DNA from: Lacicoccus alkaliphilus DSM 16010
GTDB taxonomy: Bacteria; Bacillota; Bacilli; Staphylococcales; Salinicoccaceae
Reading direction: 5' to 3'
DNA length: 64,000 nucleotides
Assembly (NCBI RefSeq): GCF_900142805.1
Contig: NZ_FRCF01000002.1
Coordinates: 496,001-560,000 of the forward strand
Shown here piece by piece: positions 44,695-53,969 of the stretch; the first letter of the stretch is position 1; each line of letters starts with the position of its first letter. Both the position numbers and the translations under genes were made by a program. Under the pieces are notes generated by a model. It saw only the letters and a program-made list of their open reading frames with translations. It did no database searches and was not told the DNA's origin.

Positions 44695-44778
44695 GGGATA
44701 AAACCTATTTCTCCAATTTGTAATGAGATTGTAATATTGTTCACCAATTTTCCGTATACAAGCTATAACAGGATGAAC

Positions 44779-45273
44779 TTAGGAAATGGCTGCATGATCG
44801 TCAGATAATCTGGATATGAATTTATCCTTATTTTCTTTATCCATGCCTTCCACTAACCTTAATTCGCTCATCAGGAATTTCTGAGCCTGCTTCAACAGCC
44901 TCTTCTCACTGGAATTCAGCTTCTCTTCCTTCTGCATACGCAATAAATCATAAATCACTTCGACACAAGATTTAAGACTGCCCGTTTTTATCCTGTCTTC
45001 GTTGGCTTTGAACCTCTGTTTCCAGGACAATTCAACGTCAGCTTCTTCCGTGTCCATCATCGTCAGAATTTCTTTAATTGTATCCATATCCGTAACAGGA
45101 CGGATATTCGACTTGGAGGCCTTTTTCTGCGGTATCATCACTTTCATATTATCATCAATCATATGGATGATATAATACTGCTGCTTCTCACCACCAACCT
45201 CTTTCTCCTCAATCGCGTCTATCTGGCCGGCACCATGCATTGGATAAAAAATGTTATCGCCTACTTGATACAA
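44779..45273 (-). CDS. CarD-family transcription regulator
   Basis: A 164-residue CarD/CdnL protein: an N-terminal RNA polymerase-interacting Tudor-like domain (MYQVGDNIFYPMHGAGQIDAIEE is cut: key part VGDNIFYPMHGAGQI, about 4-18) and a C-terminal helical domain that touches the promoter. CarD proteins steady the open promoter complex. The start is TTG 45273, five bases after GGAGGAG. It lies just upstream of small RNA copy 2 on the same strand, with no terminator seen between its stop and the RNA promoter. Confidence 0.9.
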   Translation of the reverse strand: MYQVGDNIFYPMHGAGQIDAIEEKEVGGEKQQYYIIHMIDDNMKVMIPQKKASKSNIRPVTDMDTIKEILTMMDTEEADVELSWKQRFKANEDRIKTGSLKSCVEVIYDLLRMQKEEKLNSSEKRLLKQAQKFLMSELRLVEGMDKENKDKFISRLSDDHAAIS

Positions 45274-45303
45274 AGTATCTCCTCCAATATCTTCTCATAT
45301 CTA

Positions 45304-45332
45304 AGTATAACACTTTTATCAAATATAGTAAA
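45304..45332 (-). promoter_or_regulatory. Promoter of the carD gene
   Basis: TTTACT (45332-45327), 17-base spacer, TATACT (45309-45304) on the minus strand, about 30 bases before the start codon. Confidence 0.6.
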
Positions 45333-45457
45333 ATTCTTTATGATAACATGGTCTAATTAATGATGTCAAATATTTTATTCGATTTTTTTAACACAAGAAG
45401 GAAGTCCTGCAAAAGCGACATCCCGGCTGCCTTCAACCCACTTTCTCATTTTGTCCT

Positions 45458-45820
45458 CTACCAGTTTGAAGTATAGAAAAACCTGTATTTATTAAAATCT
45501 ATGAACCTGGCATGATAAAAATCGGAAGCAGCTTGATCCACATAATTATGATAAATCCTGTCGTACTCATAGGAACCGAAAAATGGACCCGGAAAAGTCG
45601 GCATCAACACACTTGCTTTCTCCCGGTTGTACCTTATATCATTCAGTAACTGATAGATGCCTTCAATGGTTTTCACGTCCAGCTCCACCCGGCCGCAGTT
45701 GGGAATATTGTATTTTTCAACAAAGTAACCCTGCAGCGCATTGAACTTTCTATAATAGCTGTATTCTGTGATTTCTGATGTCTCTTTGTCTTCCAAATAT
45801 AAGTACATATCCAGTCCCAT
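45458..45820 (-). CDS. Hypothetical protein with MGLDMYLY start
   Basis: A 120-residue protein of unknown function. The opening MGLDMYLYLED and the central EYSYYRKFNALQGYF, with SYEYDRIYHNYV further on, recall small proteins common in phages and mobile elements. I start at 45820, seven bases after GAGGGG. It begins 11 bases after the radC stop and belongs to the comC-radC transcript. A frame with protein-like sequence (to about 45382) continues past its stop in another register, so the end may be altered. Confidence 0.65.
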   Translation of the reverse strand: MGLDMYLYLEDKETSEITEYSYYRKFNALQGYFVEKYNIPNCGRVELDVKTIEGIYQLLNDIRYNREKASVLMPTFPGPFFGSYEYDRIYHNYVDQAASDFYHARFIDFNKYRFFYTSNW

Positions 45821-45831
45821 ATTCTTACCCC

Positions 45832-46515
45832 TCAATTTATATAGTTCATTTCTTTTAAACTCAAATATCGGCCCGACCCGATTATGATATGATCCAAAAA
45901 ATCTATGCCGATCAACTCCCCGCATTCCTTGAGACGTTTCGTGACTTCAATATCTTCATGGGATGGTGTGGGATCCCCGCTCGGGTGGTTGTGGACACAG
46001 ATGATTGCAGCAGCACTTCTTTTGACCGCTTCTTTGAAGATTTCCCTCGGATGTACAATGGAAGTGTTCAATGAACCTTTAAATAATGTATCCTGATGGA
46101 TGACCATATTTTTAGTTGATAAATAAAGCACAACAAAATGTTCCTGCTGGTAATATCTCAGCTTCTCCATTAAAAGCATGGATACATCCTCAGGGCTTTT
46201 GATATAAACATCCTCTTCAAGAGAGTGGGTATGCATGCGGACAGCCAATTCAATCATGGCGAGTATGGTGACCGCTTTGGCCTGGCCTATACCTTTGATG
46301 CCCGTCAATTCCTGATAGGTGATATCTCTTAAATCCCTGATCGTCTTGAAATCTTTAATGATGTTATTTGCAAGAGACAGGCTGGATTCTTCCCTGCTGC
46401 CTGAATTGATTAAAATCGCGAGCAGTTCCTGGTTATTCAATTTATCAGCACCGTAAGTCAATAGTCTTTCCCTCGGTTTATCAGAAGAATGCATTTCTTT
46501 GATCATCAATGTCAT
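45832..46515 (-). CDS. radC: RadC-family JAB1/MPN-domain protein
   Basis: A 227-residue RadC: an N-terminal helix-hairpin-helix part (ELTGIKGIGQAKAVTIL) and a C-terminal JAMM metalloprotease-like domain with HNHPSGDPTPSHED (metal His-His-Asp) . The molecular role is still debated; it is competence-linked in some species. GGAGGATT precedes the ATG. Overlaps comC by four bases. In Bacillus and Staphylococcus radC is a direct neighbour of mreC, not so here. Confidence 0.95.
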   Translation of the reverse strand: MTLMIKEMHSSDKPRERLLTYGADKLNNQELLAILINSGSREESSLSLANNIIKDFKTIRDLRDITYQELTGIKGIGQAKAVTILAMIELAVRMHTHSLEEDVYIKSPEDVSMLLMEKLRYYQQEHFVVLYLSTKNMVIHQDTLFKGSLNTSIVHPREIFKEAVKRSAAAIICVHNHPSGDPTPSHEDIEVTKRLKECGELIGIDFLDHIIIGSGRYLSLKEMNYIN

Positions 46516-47228
46516 AAAAATCCTCCAGTATATATTAGATGAATATCTTCATACAGAAAAAAGACGATCATGACCCCGTTTGTTATAAAAGGGACCAATG
46601 GCACTTTATCGACCCTGCTGCTTTTATACAGATTGATCAGTACAACAAAAAGACCGCCGATCAAATATGTGAACATGACGATATAAAGAAAGAAATTCAA
46701 CGGTGTAATCAAAGTCAGTACACTGAACAGTTTTATATCCCCATAGCCCACACTGCCATAGAACAAAAAATAAAATAAATGCAGGACCAGTATGGCCGCA
46801 AAATCTCCAAGCGGGTCAAGGTATTGAAGGTTGGTTAAAAATAATCCTGTAAATAGAAATATAAGATTTATGTGATTGGGAATGGTGAATGTCTCGAAGT
46901 CAAAGATGGAAAGAGGGACCAAAAAAAGGACGATCAAATAATAGAGCGTCAAATCATTTAAGCTTAACTGAAAAAATATTGGTGCTAAAAATACGATGAT
47001 CGTGAGCATCTCCACTATGAAATTGGAGACAGGAATTTTTTCCCTGCATACAGGACATCTACCCTTCAGGAATATAAAGCTTAATATTGGGATCAGTTCA
47101 TACCACTTCAGTGGTCTTCTGCAACTGTCACAAATGCTTCTTCGATAAAGGAATGACACATTTTTTGCGGAAGTCAGCGCATATACAAAAGAAGCGCAAA
47201 CGCCGCCAAGTACGATTAATACAACCAT
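46512..47228 (-). CDS. comC: Type IV prepilin peptidase ComC
   Basis: A 238-residue membrane aspartyl peptidase with about seven helices. The N-terminal cytoplasmic loop has the zinc pairs CDSC and CPVC; the catalytic Asp residues are in LSIFDFETFTIPNH and SVGYGDIKLFS. It cleaves and methylates competence pseudopilins ComGC and others. GGAGGGG precedes the ATG. First gene of comC-radC. Confidence 0.93.
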   Translation of the reverse strand: MVVLIVLGGVCASFVYALTSAKNVSFLYRRSICDSCRRPLKWYELIPILSFIFLKGRCPVCREKIPVSNFIVEMLTIIVFLAPIFFQLSLNDLTLYYLIVLFLVPLSIFDFETFTIPNHINLIFLFTGLFLTNLQYLDPLGDFAAILVLHLFYFLFYGSVGYGDIKLFSVLTLITPLNFFLYIVMFTYLIGGLFVVLINLYKSSRVDKVPLVPFITNGVMIVFFLYEDIHLIYTGGFL

Positions 47229-47272
47229 TCAACCCCTCCTTATCTCAGCTGCATTCATCATACTTCCACCCT

Positions 47273-47298
47273 GAATTGTTGTAAAATCGCAACAATTC
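47273..47298. other. Perfect inverted repeat upstream of comC
   Basis: GAATTGTTG at 47273-47281 and CAACAATTC at 47290-47298, eight bases apart, 45 bases upstream of the comC start. No T-run follows on either strand, so a protein-binding site is more likely than a terminator. Confidence 0.5.
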
Positions 47299-47468
47299 GA
47301 TTTCTGAAGTATATTTTATACAGATTCAGGCTTTCTGCTTGCGAAATCAACAGTTTTTGCATTTCTGCATGCAGTTTTTTAATTTTTGTAGTTTTCGATT
47401 ATCTCGAAATCCAAATAATTAGTATAAAGGGGGAAATTGTATATAATTATAACCAAGAGGTGATGTTG

Positions 47469-48392
47469 ATGAGTTTTTATAAAAACAATAAGAAGGAAGT
47501 TCTGACAATCCAGCTGATATCACAGATTCTCGGTAAAATTAAGCTGAACTGTGCACCGCAGGAGCCGCAATGGGCACATGTCACTCTGGACATCACAACA
47601 CGAGGGTTTTCGACCGGTACAATAAAATGCAATAATATATACTTTGAAATTGAGGCGAACCTTGCCAATAATATCATTACAATCAGGACGACGGATAATG
47701 AGAATAATGTGCAGATGACTGCCGGTAAATCCATCCGGGACTATTACTATGAAATCATCACCGTGACACAGGACCTCGGTCTAGCCATCAGCATCAATAC
47801 CACGCCCCAGGAGATGGAGACAAAAACGCCTTTTGAAGCGGACACCGACCATCATCATTACAACAGTGAGACAGCGTTGAAAATATTGAAGTGGTTCCAC
47901 TTCGCACGTGATACCGAGTTGAAATTCATCGCCCCGCTCAGAAACAGAAAAGTCTATCCGGGATTGTTCTGGGGTACCTTTGATGTGTCATGCATTCTGG
48001 TTTTCAACGCGCATGAGCCGTTCCCGGATAATTCGAAGGTGATCGAACGTGCAGCTTTTGATGAGCACATGGTGGAGTTCGGCTTCTGGCTGGGCGACGA
48101 CCATTTCAATCATCCGACCTTCTTCGTACTGCCCTATCCCTTCGTCAGCGGAGAGGATTTGAAAGTTACGGACGACTTCCCCGGAGGATCTCACTTCAGC
48201 AGTGAGATGGCTGAATATGTAATGGAAATTAAAACAGAGGTCGAGTCAGCAGATTCAGAGGAAATCATCCGGTTTTTCCATGCTTCGCTCAAACAGTCAG
48301 CAGGATATCTGGGTTCTCGGGATATGGATTACATTAATAAGGAGCTGAAGATGGAGGGGAATCTCCGGAGTAACCGTTCGGATACACTATAG
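47469..48392 (+). CDS. DUF5996-family protein
   Basis: A 307-residue soluble protein of the DUF5996 family. Features are the start with VLTIQLISQILGKIKLNCAP, the WAHVTLDITTRGFSTGTI stretch, IEANLANNIITIRT and the later GFWLGDDHFNHPTFFVLPYP. The role is unknown. I use ATG 47469, eight bases after AGAGG; two earlier in-frame starts overlap that ribosome site. It stands alone, between comC (divergent) and hsp20 (convergent). Confidence 0.82.
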   Translation: MSFYKNNKKEVLTIQLISQILGKIKLNCAPQEPQWAHVTLDITTRGFSTGTIKCNNIYFEIEANLANNIITIRTTDNENNVQMTAGKSIRDYYYEIITVTQDLGLAISINTTPQEMETKTPFEADTDHHHYNSETALKILKWFHFARDTELKFIAPLRNRKVYPGLFWGTFDVSCILVFNAHEPFPDNSKVIERAAFDEHMVEFGFWLGDDHFNHPTFFVLPYPFVSGEDLKVTDDFPGGSHFSSEMAEYVMEIKTEVESADSEEIIRFFHASLKQSAGYLGSRDMDYINKELKMEGNLRSNRSDTL

Positions 48393-48429
48393 ATGTCTCG
48401 CAGAAAAATTCATAAGTAAAATTAAAAAA

Positions 48430-48447
48430 GAGACCTCAAGGGTCTCT
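48430..48447. terminator. Bidirectional terminator
   Basis: AGAGACC and GGTCTCT pair with loop TCAA(G), flanked by A- and T-runs, between the DUF5996 gene and hsp20. Confidence 0.88.
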
Positions 48448-48457
48448 TTTCATATTC

Positions 48458-48892
48458 TTATCCTTCTCTTACCTCGATGGACTTCTTCTTATTCTTCTCA
48501 AGCTTTGGCAATGTCAGCGATAAAACGCCGTCTTTGAAGGAAGCCTCGATGCTGTCCTCATCGACGTTGCCGATCGAATACACCCGCTTGACGTTGCTGA
48601 AGGCCCTTTCCTTCTGGATGACTCTGCCATCGTCATCTTTCGCTTCATTCATCATATCGTTTTCCGCTTTGATGGTCAGCAGACCATTCTCATAGGTTAC
48701 ATCAATTGCATCTTTCGTAAAGCCCGGCAGCTCCGCAGTCATTTCATAACGGTCTTCCATTTCATTGATATCGGTTCTGACACTTTTCGTTTCCGGGAAG
48801 TTGCTGAAGAACTGTCTGCCAAAATCCCTGAACATCTCACTTGGACTCATATCAAAGTAATCTCTGTTGAATGGTTTCATATCATATGCCAT
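48458..48892 (-). CDS. Hsp20/alpha-crystallin small heat-shock protein
   Basis: A 144-residue small heat-shock protein. The alpha-crystallin domain spans about 38-138 with RTDINEMEDRYEMTAELPGF, GLLTIKAE and the C-terminal FKDGVLSLTLPKLE; the short tail ends KKSIEVREG. An ATP-independent holdase that prevents aggregation. AAGGAGTGG precedes the ATG. No CtsR or CIRCE site was seen upstream. Confidence 0.93.
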   Translation of the reverse strand: MAYDMKPFNRDYFDMSPSEMFRDFGRQFFSNFPETKSVRTDINEMEDRYEMTAELPGFTKDAIDVTYENGLLTIKAENDMMNEAKDDDGRVIQKERAFSNVKRVYSIGNVDEDSIEASFKDGVLSLTLPKLEKNKKKSIEVREG

Positions 48893-48916
48893 AACAGACC
48901 ACTCCTTAGTAGAATA

Positions 48917-49105
48917 TTAACTGATTCTTCTGCTGATTTGTCTTGCTAAATCGATTGAGTCTAGATATTCTTTCCAACTGCGAAACCCTTCGGTTTTAAT
49001 AAAAGCGCCTGTTGCAAAGTACTCATTTCCGTAACCTTCCTGATACTGATCTAAATGCTTCAGAGGTCTGCTTTTTTCATTGATATACACTTTTTCCAAT
49101 GCCAT
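48917..49105 (-). CDS. Small hypothetical protein
   Basis: A 62-residue protein beginning MALEKVYINEKSRPLKHLDQ, with an aromatic-rich middle (YQEGYGNEYFATGAF) and a charged helix at the end. Not recognised. GGGAGGAG precedes ATG 49105 by six bases, the main reason to accept it. It lies 24 bases upstream of hsp20 on the same strand, so the two may share a transcript. Confidence 0.6.
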   Translation of the reverse strand: MALEKVYINEKSRPLKHLDQYQEGYGNEYFATGAFIKTEGFRSWKEYLDSIDLARQISRRIS

Positions 49106-49211
49106 ACCAACTCCTCCCAAACACTCTTAATCTCTTTACAATTATTATATATCAAATTGGTCAAAAATAGTCAATGATTATGCTTTGAAATTTCCTGGGG
49201 GATCAATTTTT

Positions 49212-50111
49212 TTATTCCTTAACGAATGAATTTCCAAGCACGCTGTTCACGTCATTTACGACCACAAACGCATTTTCATCATACTTTTGAATCAGGCGTT
49301 TCAGCCTGACCAGTCTGGATCTGCTGATGACGACATACAGTATATCGGTCTCCTGCCTGGAGTAAAACCCCTTCCCTTTCACCATAGTGACGCCGCGGCC
49401 GATTTCACTGTTGATCAATGTACCGAGTGCTTCCGGTTTTGTAGACACGATGGTGATGGCCTTTTTAGGGTTGAGACCTTCAATGACGAAGTCCATCACT
49501 TTGACAGCCGTATACATGGCCACCACTGTGAGCAGCACCTGCTGGACTGAAAGCACCGTCAGACTGAGCAGGATGACGAACAGGTCCACTGCCAATATGG
49601 CATTAGCAATCTTCATATCCAGATACTTATTGGCGATCCTGCCGATGATTGCAGAACCTGCGGTGGTCGCGCCGATCCTGATGACAAGACCGTTGCCGAG
49701 TCCGATCAACAGGCCGCCGAATAGTACATTGAGCATGATTTCATCATTTTCGATGGACCACGATCCGGTCAGGCCGAGGAACATCGACATCAGGATGACC
49801 GCAAATATCGTATAATACATGGCCCTTTTAGAGAGGAATCTGAAGCCTATCACCAGGAGTATCCCATTCAGGACCAAAGTCGAAATGGCCAGTGGTATAT
49901 CGAATGCATACAGGAAGATGATTGAAAGGCCCGTGACACCGCCTTCCCCCAGATTTCCTGCAATCATGAACACGTTGATACCCACTGCAAATATGAATGA
50001 ACCTGCTATGACTGATAATATATTCAAAACTGTCTCGAGAGTGATTTTTGGTGTATTGAAGAATTTCATATTTTTTAAATTTCTTTTTCTTTTACTTTTA
50101 TTACGTTTCAT
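49212..50111 (-). CDS. YitT-family membrane protein (DUF161/DUF2179)
   Basis: A 299-residue protein: a basic N-terminus (KRNKSKRKRNLKN), about five to six membrane helices (about 25-205, with GGVTGLSIIFLY) and a cytoplasmic DUF2179 domain (about 225-290, ITIVSTKPEALGTLINSEIG). The family is widespread in Firmicutes and its transport role is not known. ATGAGGAGG precedes the start. It stands alone. Confidence 0.88.
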   Translation of the reverse strand: MKRNKSKRKRNLKNMKFFNTPKITLETVLNILSVIAGSFIFAVGINVFMIAGNLGEGGVTGLSIIFLYAFDIPLAISTLVLNGILLVIGFRFLSKRAMYYTIFAVILMSMFLGLTGSWSIENDEIMLNVLFGGLLIGLGNGLVIRIGATTAGSAIIGRIANKYLDMKIANAILAVDLFVILLSLTVLSVQQVLLTVVAMYTAVKVMDFVIEGLNPKKAITIVSTKPEALGTLINSEIGRGVTMVKGKGFYSRQETDILYVVISRSRLVRLKRLIQKYDENAFVVVNDVNSVLGNSFVKE

Positions 50112-50369
50112 TGAATGAACCTCCTCATATGGCCGTATTGAATACCGCCGACTTATGATAATCGATAACGCCTGATCAATACAATGCTTTTATCAATTTT
50201 CCTAATTGTTAAACTACTGAAAAGACGTTTTTCCGCCACAATTTAATTAAAGTATCCTTATAAAATAATATTTCATGATAAAAAATTTCGAAATCCGACA
50301 TACCTCTAGTCCCTTACCGTTTTAATCTGTATAATGGAACTAAACTTCAAAAGAAATGGGGACTTCTTC

Positions 50370-51560
50370 ATGAATGCTCAGCCAAACAGACAGGCTGCCG
50401 TTATGGAAGACAGGATATGGACCCGCGACTTCGTCTTCGTCTGTCTGGCCAATTTTTTCGTATTCCTGGGCTTCCAGATGACTCTCCCGACGCTTCCTTT
50501 ATTCCTGAAGGAGCTTGGCGGCAATGACCGGCTCGTCGGAGTGATCGTCGGTGTATTCACTTTTTCGGCATTGTTGCTGAGACCCTATGCAGGGCACGCA
50601 TTGGAATCAAAGGGCCGTGGCTTCGTCTACATGGTTGGGCTCGCTGTATTCGTCATCTCGATTGCGAGCTTCAGCTTCATATCCAGCATATTGTTATTGT
50701 TCCTTTTAAGGGTTTTACAGGGCATGGGCTGGGGATTTTCGACCACAGCCGGAGGCACGATCGCGACAGACATCATCCCGCCGAAGCGGCGCGGTGAGGG
50801 TCTTGGTTACTTCGGCCTCTCGGGCAACCTGGCGTTGGCACTCGGTCCGACACTCGGTCTGACACTTGTCGGCGTCATCTCATTTGCGCAGCTGTTCATG
50901 ATCTGTGCCGGGTTCGGCCTGATCGCTTTGCTTTTTGCATCAAGAATCCGTTATAAGAAAGTGGAGAAGTCCGAAGCCGCAGCATCACCTGTGAGGTTTG
51001 ACATCTTCGAAAGAACTGCCATCCAGCCGGCCATTCTATTATTTTTCATTACGGCTACTTTCGGCGGGATCGCAACTTTCCTTCCCATCTTTGCGATAGA
51101 GAGAGGCATAGCGGGGATAGAACTGTACTTTCTTCTTTACGCAGCCTTCCTGATGATATCCAGGAGTTTCGCCGGCAGGATATATGACAAGAGAGGTCAC
51201 TTATATGTCTTCATGCCGGGCGCTTTAATGATTTTCATTGCGATGCTTATGCTCGCCTGGCTGCCGAATACGGCAGTCCTGCTGATAGCAGCATCACTCT
51301 ACGGTCTCGGTTTCGGCAGTGTACAGCCTGCACTCCAGGCATGGTCTGTTGAAAATGCACCTGCCAACAGGCGCGGTATGGCAAACGCCACTTTCTTCTC
51401 ATTCTTTGACCTCGGGATCGGCCTAGGTGCCATATTGTTCGGTCAGATGGCCTATATCTTCGGATATGCATCGATTTACGCAGCTTCTGCCGGCTCGGTA
51501 CTCATGGCCATGATCATATACATATTCCTATATGTACGTGCAAAGCGGATGCAGAATTGA
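50370..51560 (+). CDS. Major facilitator superfamily transporter (12 TM)
   Basis: A 396-residue MFS permease with 12 predicted helices. Family motifs are present: the loop 2-3 motif A variant (LRPYAGHALESKGR), motif C-like GNLALALGPTLGLTLVG, and RSFAGRIYDKRG in the second half. It resembles drug-proton antiporter families; the substrate is unknown. The start at 50370 follows GGGGACTT; the in-frame ATG at 50334 lies in the promoter region (TATAAT at 50331-50336 overlaps it). Confidence 0.87.
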   Translation: MNAQPNRQAAVMEDRIWTRDFVFVCLANFFVFLGFQMTLPTLPLFLKELGGNDRLVGVIVGVFTFSALLLRPYAGHALESKGRGFVYMVGLAVFVISIASFSFISSILLLFLLRVLQGMGWGFSTTAGGTIATDIIPPKRRGEGLGYFGLSGNLALALGPTLGLTLVGVISFAQLFMICAGFGLIALLFASRIRYKKVEKSEAAASPVRFDIFERTAIQPAILLFFITATFGGIATFLPIFAIERGIAGIELYFLLYAAFLMISRSFAGRIYDKRGHLYVFMPGALMIFIAMLMLAWLPNTAVLLIAASLYGLGFGSVQPALQAWSVENAPANRRGMANATFFSFFDLGIGLGAILFGQMAYIFGYASIYAASAGSVLMAMIIYIFLYVRAKRMQN

Positions 51561-51626
51561 CATCAGCAGAATTTTAATGAGACGGGATTCAGGCAGCACC
51601 TATCAAAGCACTGCCTTTTATTTCCT

Positions 51627-51655
51627 TTGACAAATGACTGTGCTCCTTTTATAAT
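51627..51655 (+). promoter_or_regulatory. Promoter of the YeeE/YedE transporter
   Basis: A consensus sigma-A promoter: TTGACA (51627-51632), 17-base spacer, TATAAT (51650-51655). Confidence 0.93.
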
Positions 51656-51696
51656 TGTTAATTCATACTTAATAACTAGGTAAAAGGAGAATTCAT

Positions 51697-52950
51697 TTGA
51701 CAACTAATATAAATACCGTCAGTAAGCCTGTGGATCCGGTCCGCCGTCACACGGATGCACTTCATGACCCCCAAAAACTGCTGATCGGCGGCGGCGTTTT
51801 AACCAGTCTCATCTTACTCATATATTTGGCGGTGACCCAGGTCATCGTACAGCCAGTACTGCTGTTGATCGGCCTGCTGCTCGGCTATACTTTATTCCAC
51901 GCGCGCTTCGGGTTCACTTCCGCATTCAGGCGCCTGATGTCCGTCGGTAACGGTGAAGCCATCAGGGCACATATGCTGATGCTCGGTGCCGCAACAGTAT
52001 TATTTGCACCCATTCTCGCGCTCGGGCTATCGTTCTTCGGCGCCGAGGTTGCAGGATATGTCGCACCCGTCGGGGTCAGTCTGATCGTCGGGGCATTCAT
52101 CTTCGGCATCGGCATGCAGCTTGGCGGCGGATGTGCGTCGGGTACACTTTACGCAATCGGCGGCGGCCGTTCGGTGATGTTCATCACTTTGATATTCTTC
52201 ATCATCGGAACGACGATCGGTGCAGCACATCTGCCGTTCTGGACCGAGGAGATGCCCTCCATGGGAGAGTTCTCTCTCGCGACATCCACAGGACTGGGTT
52301 ACGGGGGCGCGTTGGTTGCGTCACTGATCATATTTGCCGCCGTCGCTATAATCAGTAAAGTGGTCGAAAGGAAGAGGCACGCTCCAAAGATTGCACCTCT
52401 CCCGAGTGCCAGCGGCTGGAAACGGATCTTCAGGGGGTCATGGCCTCTTTGGGTGGCTGCAATCGCGCTTGCCGTGCTCAACGCATTGACGCTGATGACG
52501 CGCGGGGAACCGTGGGGCATCACTTCAGCCTTTGCGCTATGGGGCTCAAAAGCCGCGCAGTTCATCGGCTTCGATGTGGCAAGCTGGGGCTACTGGCAGG
52601 GTGAAGCCGCAACGGCACTGAACTCATCCATATTTGCAGACTCCACGACAATATTGAATTTCGGCGTCATACTCGGTGCATTCATCGCATCTGCGGCCGG
52701 AGGACTGTTCAAGTTCACTAAAATCACCAAAGGCAACTTCATGGCTTCCGTCATCGGCGGTCTGATGATGGGCTACGGCGCACGCCTTGCATTCGGATGC
52801 AACATCGGTGCATACTTCGGCGGCATCGCTTCATTCAGCCTTCACGGCTATATTTGGGGCATCGTCGCAATCGGCGGCACGTTCCTGGCGCTTTACCTCA
52901 GACCTTTATTCGGATTGTCAGTCCCTAAATCGAATGATTCCGTATGCTGA
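51697..52950 (+). CDS. YeeE/YedE-family sulfur compound transporter
   Basis: A 417-residue membrane protein of the YeeE/YedE (PF04143) family, some members of which import thiosulfate. Two repeated halves with small-residue helices carry the conserved cysteines in GGGCASGTLY and RLAFGCNIGAYFGG. The start is TTG 51697, seven bases after AAGGAG; no better start is near. Driven by a consensus promoter, so probably well expressed. No sulfur-transfer gene is adjacent, but CymR in this window could control it. Confidence 0.88.
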   Translation: MTTNINTVSKPVDPVRRHTDALHDPQKLLIGGGVLTSLILLIYLAVTQVIVQPVLLLIGLLLGYTLFHARFGFTSAFRRLMSVGNGEAIRAHMLMLGAATVLFAPILALGLSFFGAEVAGYVAPVGVSLIVGAFIFGIGMQLGGGCASGTLYAIGGGRSVMFITLIFFIIGTTIGAAHLPFWTEEMPSMGEFSLATSTGLGYGGALVASLIIFAAVAIISKVVERKRHAPKIAPLPSASGWKRIFRGSWPLWVAAIALAVLNALTLMTRGEPWGITSAFALWGSKAAQFIGFDVASWGYWQGEAATALNSSIFADSTTILNFGVILGAFIASAAGGLFKFTKITKGNFMASVIGGLMMGYGARLAFGCNIGAYFGGIASFSLHGYIWGIVAIGGTFLALYLRPLFGLSVPKSNDSVC

Positions 52951-53053
52951 TTTCATATAAACACCAGATAAAATGTTTAATCGCTGTACTTAATGGGGAA
53001 ATTGTAGAGTAGAACAGGTGAACATCATGAATACTCACAACATCTGATAGAAG

Positions 53054-53086
53054 AAACCCGTGAATCCAAATAGGATTTACGGGTTT
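53054..53086. terminator. Bidirectional terminator
   Basis: A 14-bp stem AAACCCGTGAATCC/GGATTTACGGGTTT (one G-U) with loop AAATA, followed by TT; it lies between the transporter and rbsK. Confidence 0.88.
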
Positions 53087-53099
53087 TTAAATTAATATA

Positions 53100-53969
53100 T
53101 CATCCGATTTCCGCTCTGTAGGGCATTCCGCTCTGTGCGCCGATTTTGCCGACAGCCAGTCCTGCGGCGGTATTGGCGAAAGCAATCGCATCTTCAATAT
53201 CCTTGCCTTCGGCGATGCCGACTGCGAATGCAGCATTGAAGGTATCGCCCGCGCCGGTCGTATCGACGACGTCGACGCTTTTCGGCGGCATCACGATTTC
53301 CCTGCCATCCTTAAAATAAGAGGCCCCCTGCGCTCCCTGTGTGGTGATCAGTTTATCGTAATACTCCGGAAGTCCGTCCTCACGCATTTTGAACAGACTG
53401 GCACGTTCATGTTCGTTCGGCGTAATATATGCCGCCGCTTTAAAATACTCACCCTCAAGTGCTGTCACTGGAGCGGGGTTGATGATGACCGGTACATCTT
53501 CCTTTTTACATATATTAATCGTATATCTCAATGTTTCCATCGGTATTTCAAACTGGACGAGCACGATGTCGCTCTCTTTTATGATTTCTGAAAAATGTTC
53601 GACATGTGTTCTGTCTACTTTGCCATTGGCACCGGCAACGATGATGATGCGGTTGTCTTTATCGGAAACGATGATGTTCGCGATTCCCGAAGGGGTGTCT
53701 TCTTCCATGCCGACACCCTTGGTGTCCACACCGTTCGCTTCAAAGTTTTCAATCATTCTGCTGCCGAATGCATCATCACCGACTTTACCGATCATGGAAA
53801 CATCTGCACCGAGCCTTGCTGCTGCGACGGCCTGGTTGGCACCTTTGCCCCCGAACAACGTCCGGAAATCTTCGCCGTGTACAGTCTCACCCTGCTTAGC
53901 CACTTCATCCGTGATGGTCACAAGATCCATATTGATGCTGCCGACGATCGTGATTTTCGGTTTACGCAT
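53100..53969 (-). CDS. rbsK: Ribokinase
   Basis: A 289-residue PfkB-family sugar kinase with the ribokinase signatures IVGSINMDLV, GGKGANQAVAAARLG, and VDTTGAGDTFNAAFA (catalytic Asp and anion hole). It phosphorylates ribose. I start at 53969 (MRKPKITIVG), eight bases inside the end of the nucleoside hydrolase gene and behind GGTGAGG. Together they turn nucleosides into ribose-5-phosphate. Confidence 0.93.
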   Translation of the reverse strand: MRKPKITIVGSINMDLVTITDEVAKQGETVHGEDFRTLFGGKGANQAVAAARLGADVSMIGKVGDDAFGSRMIENFEANGVDTKGVGMEEDTPSGIANIIVSDKDNRIIIVAGANGKVDRTHVEHFSEIIKESDIVLVQFEIPMETLRYTINICKKEDVPVIINPAPVTALEGEYFKAAAYITPNEHERASLFKMREDGLPEYYDKLITTQGAQGASYFKDGREIVMPPKSVDVVDTTGAGDTFNAAFAVGIAEGKDIEDAIAFANTAAGLAVGKIGAQSGMPYRAEIG

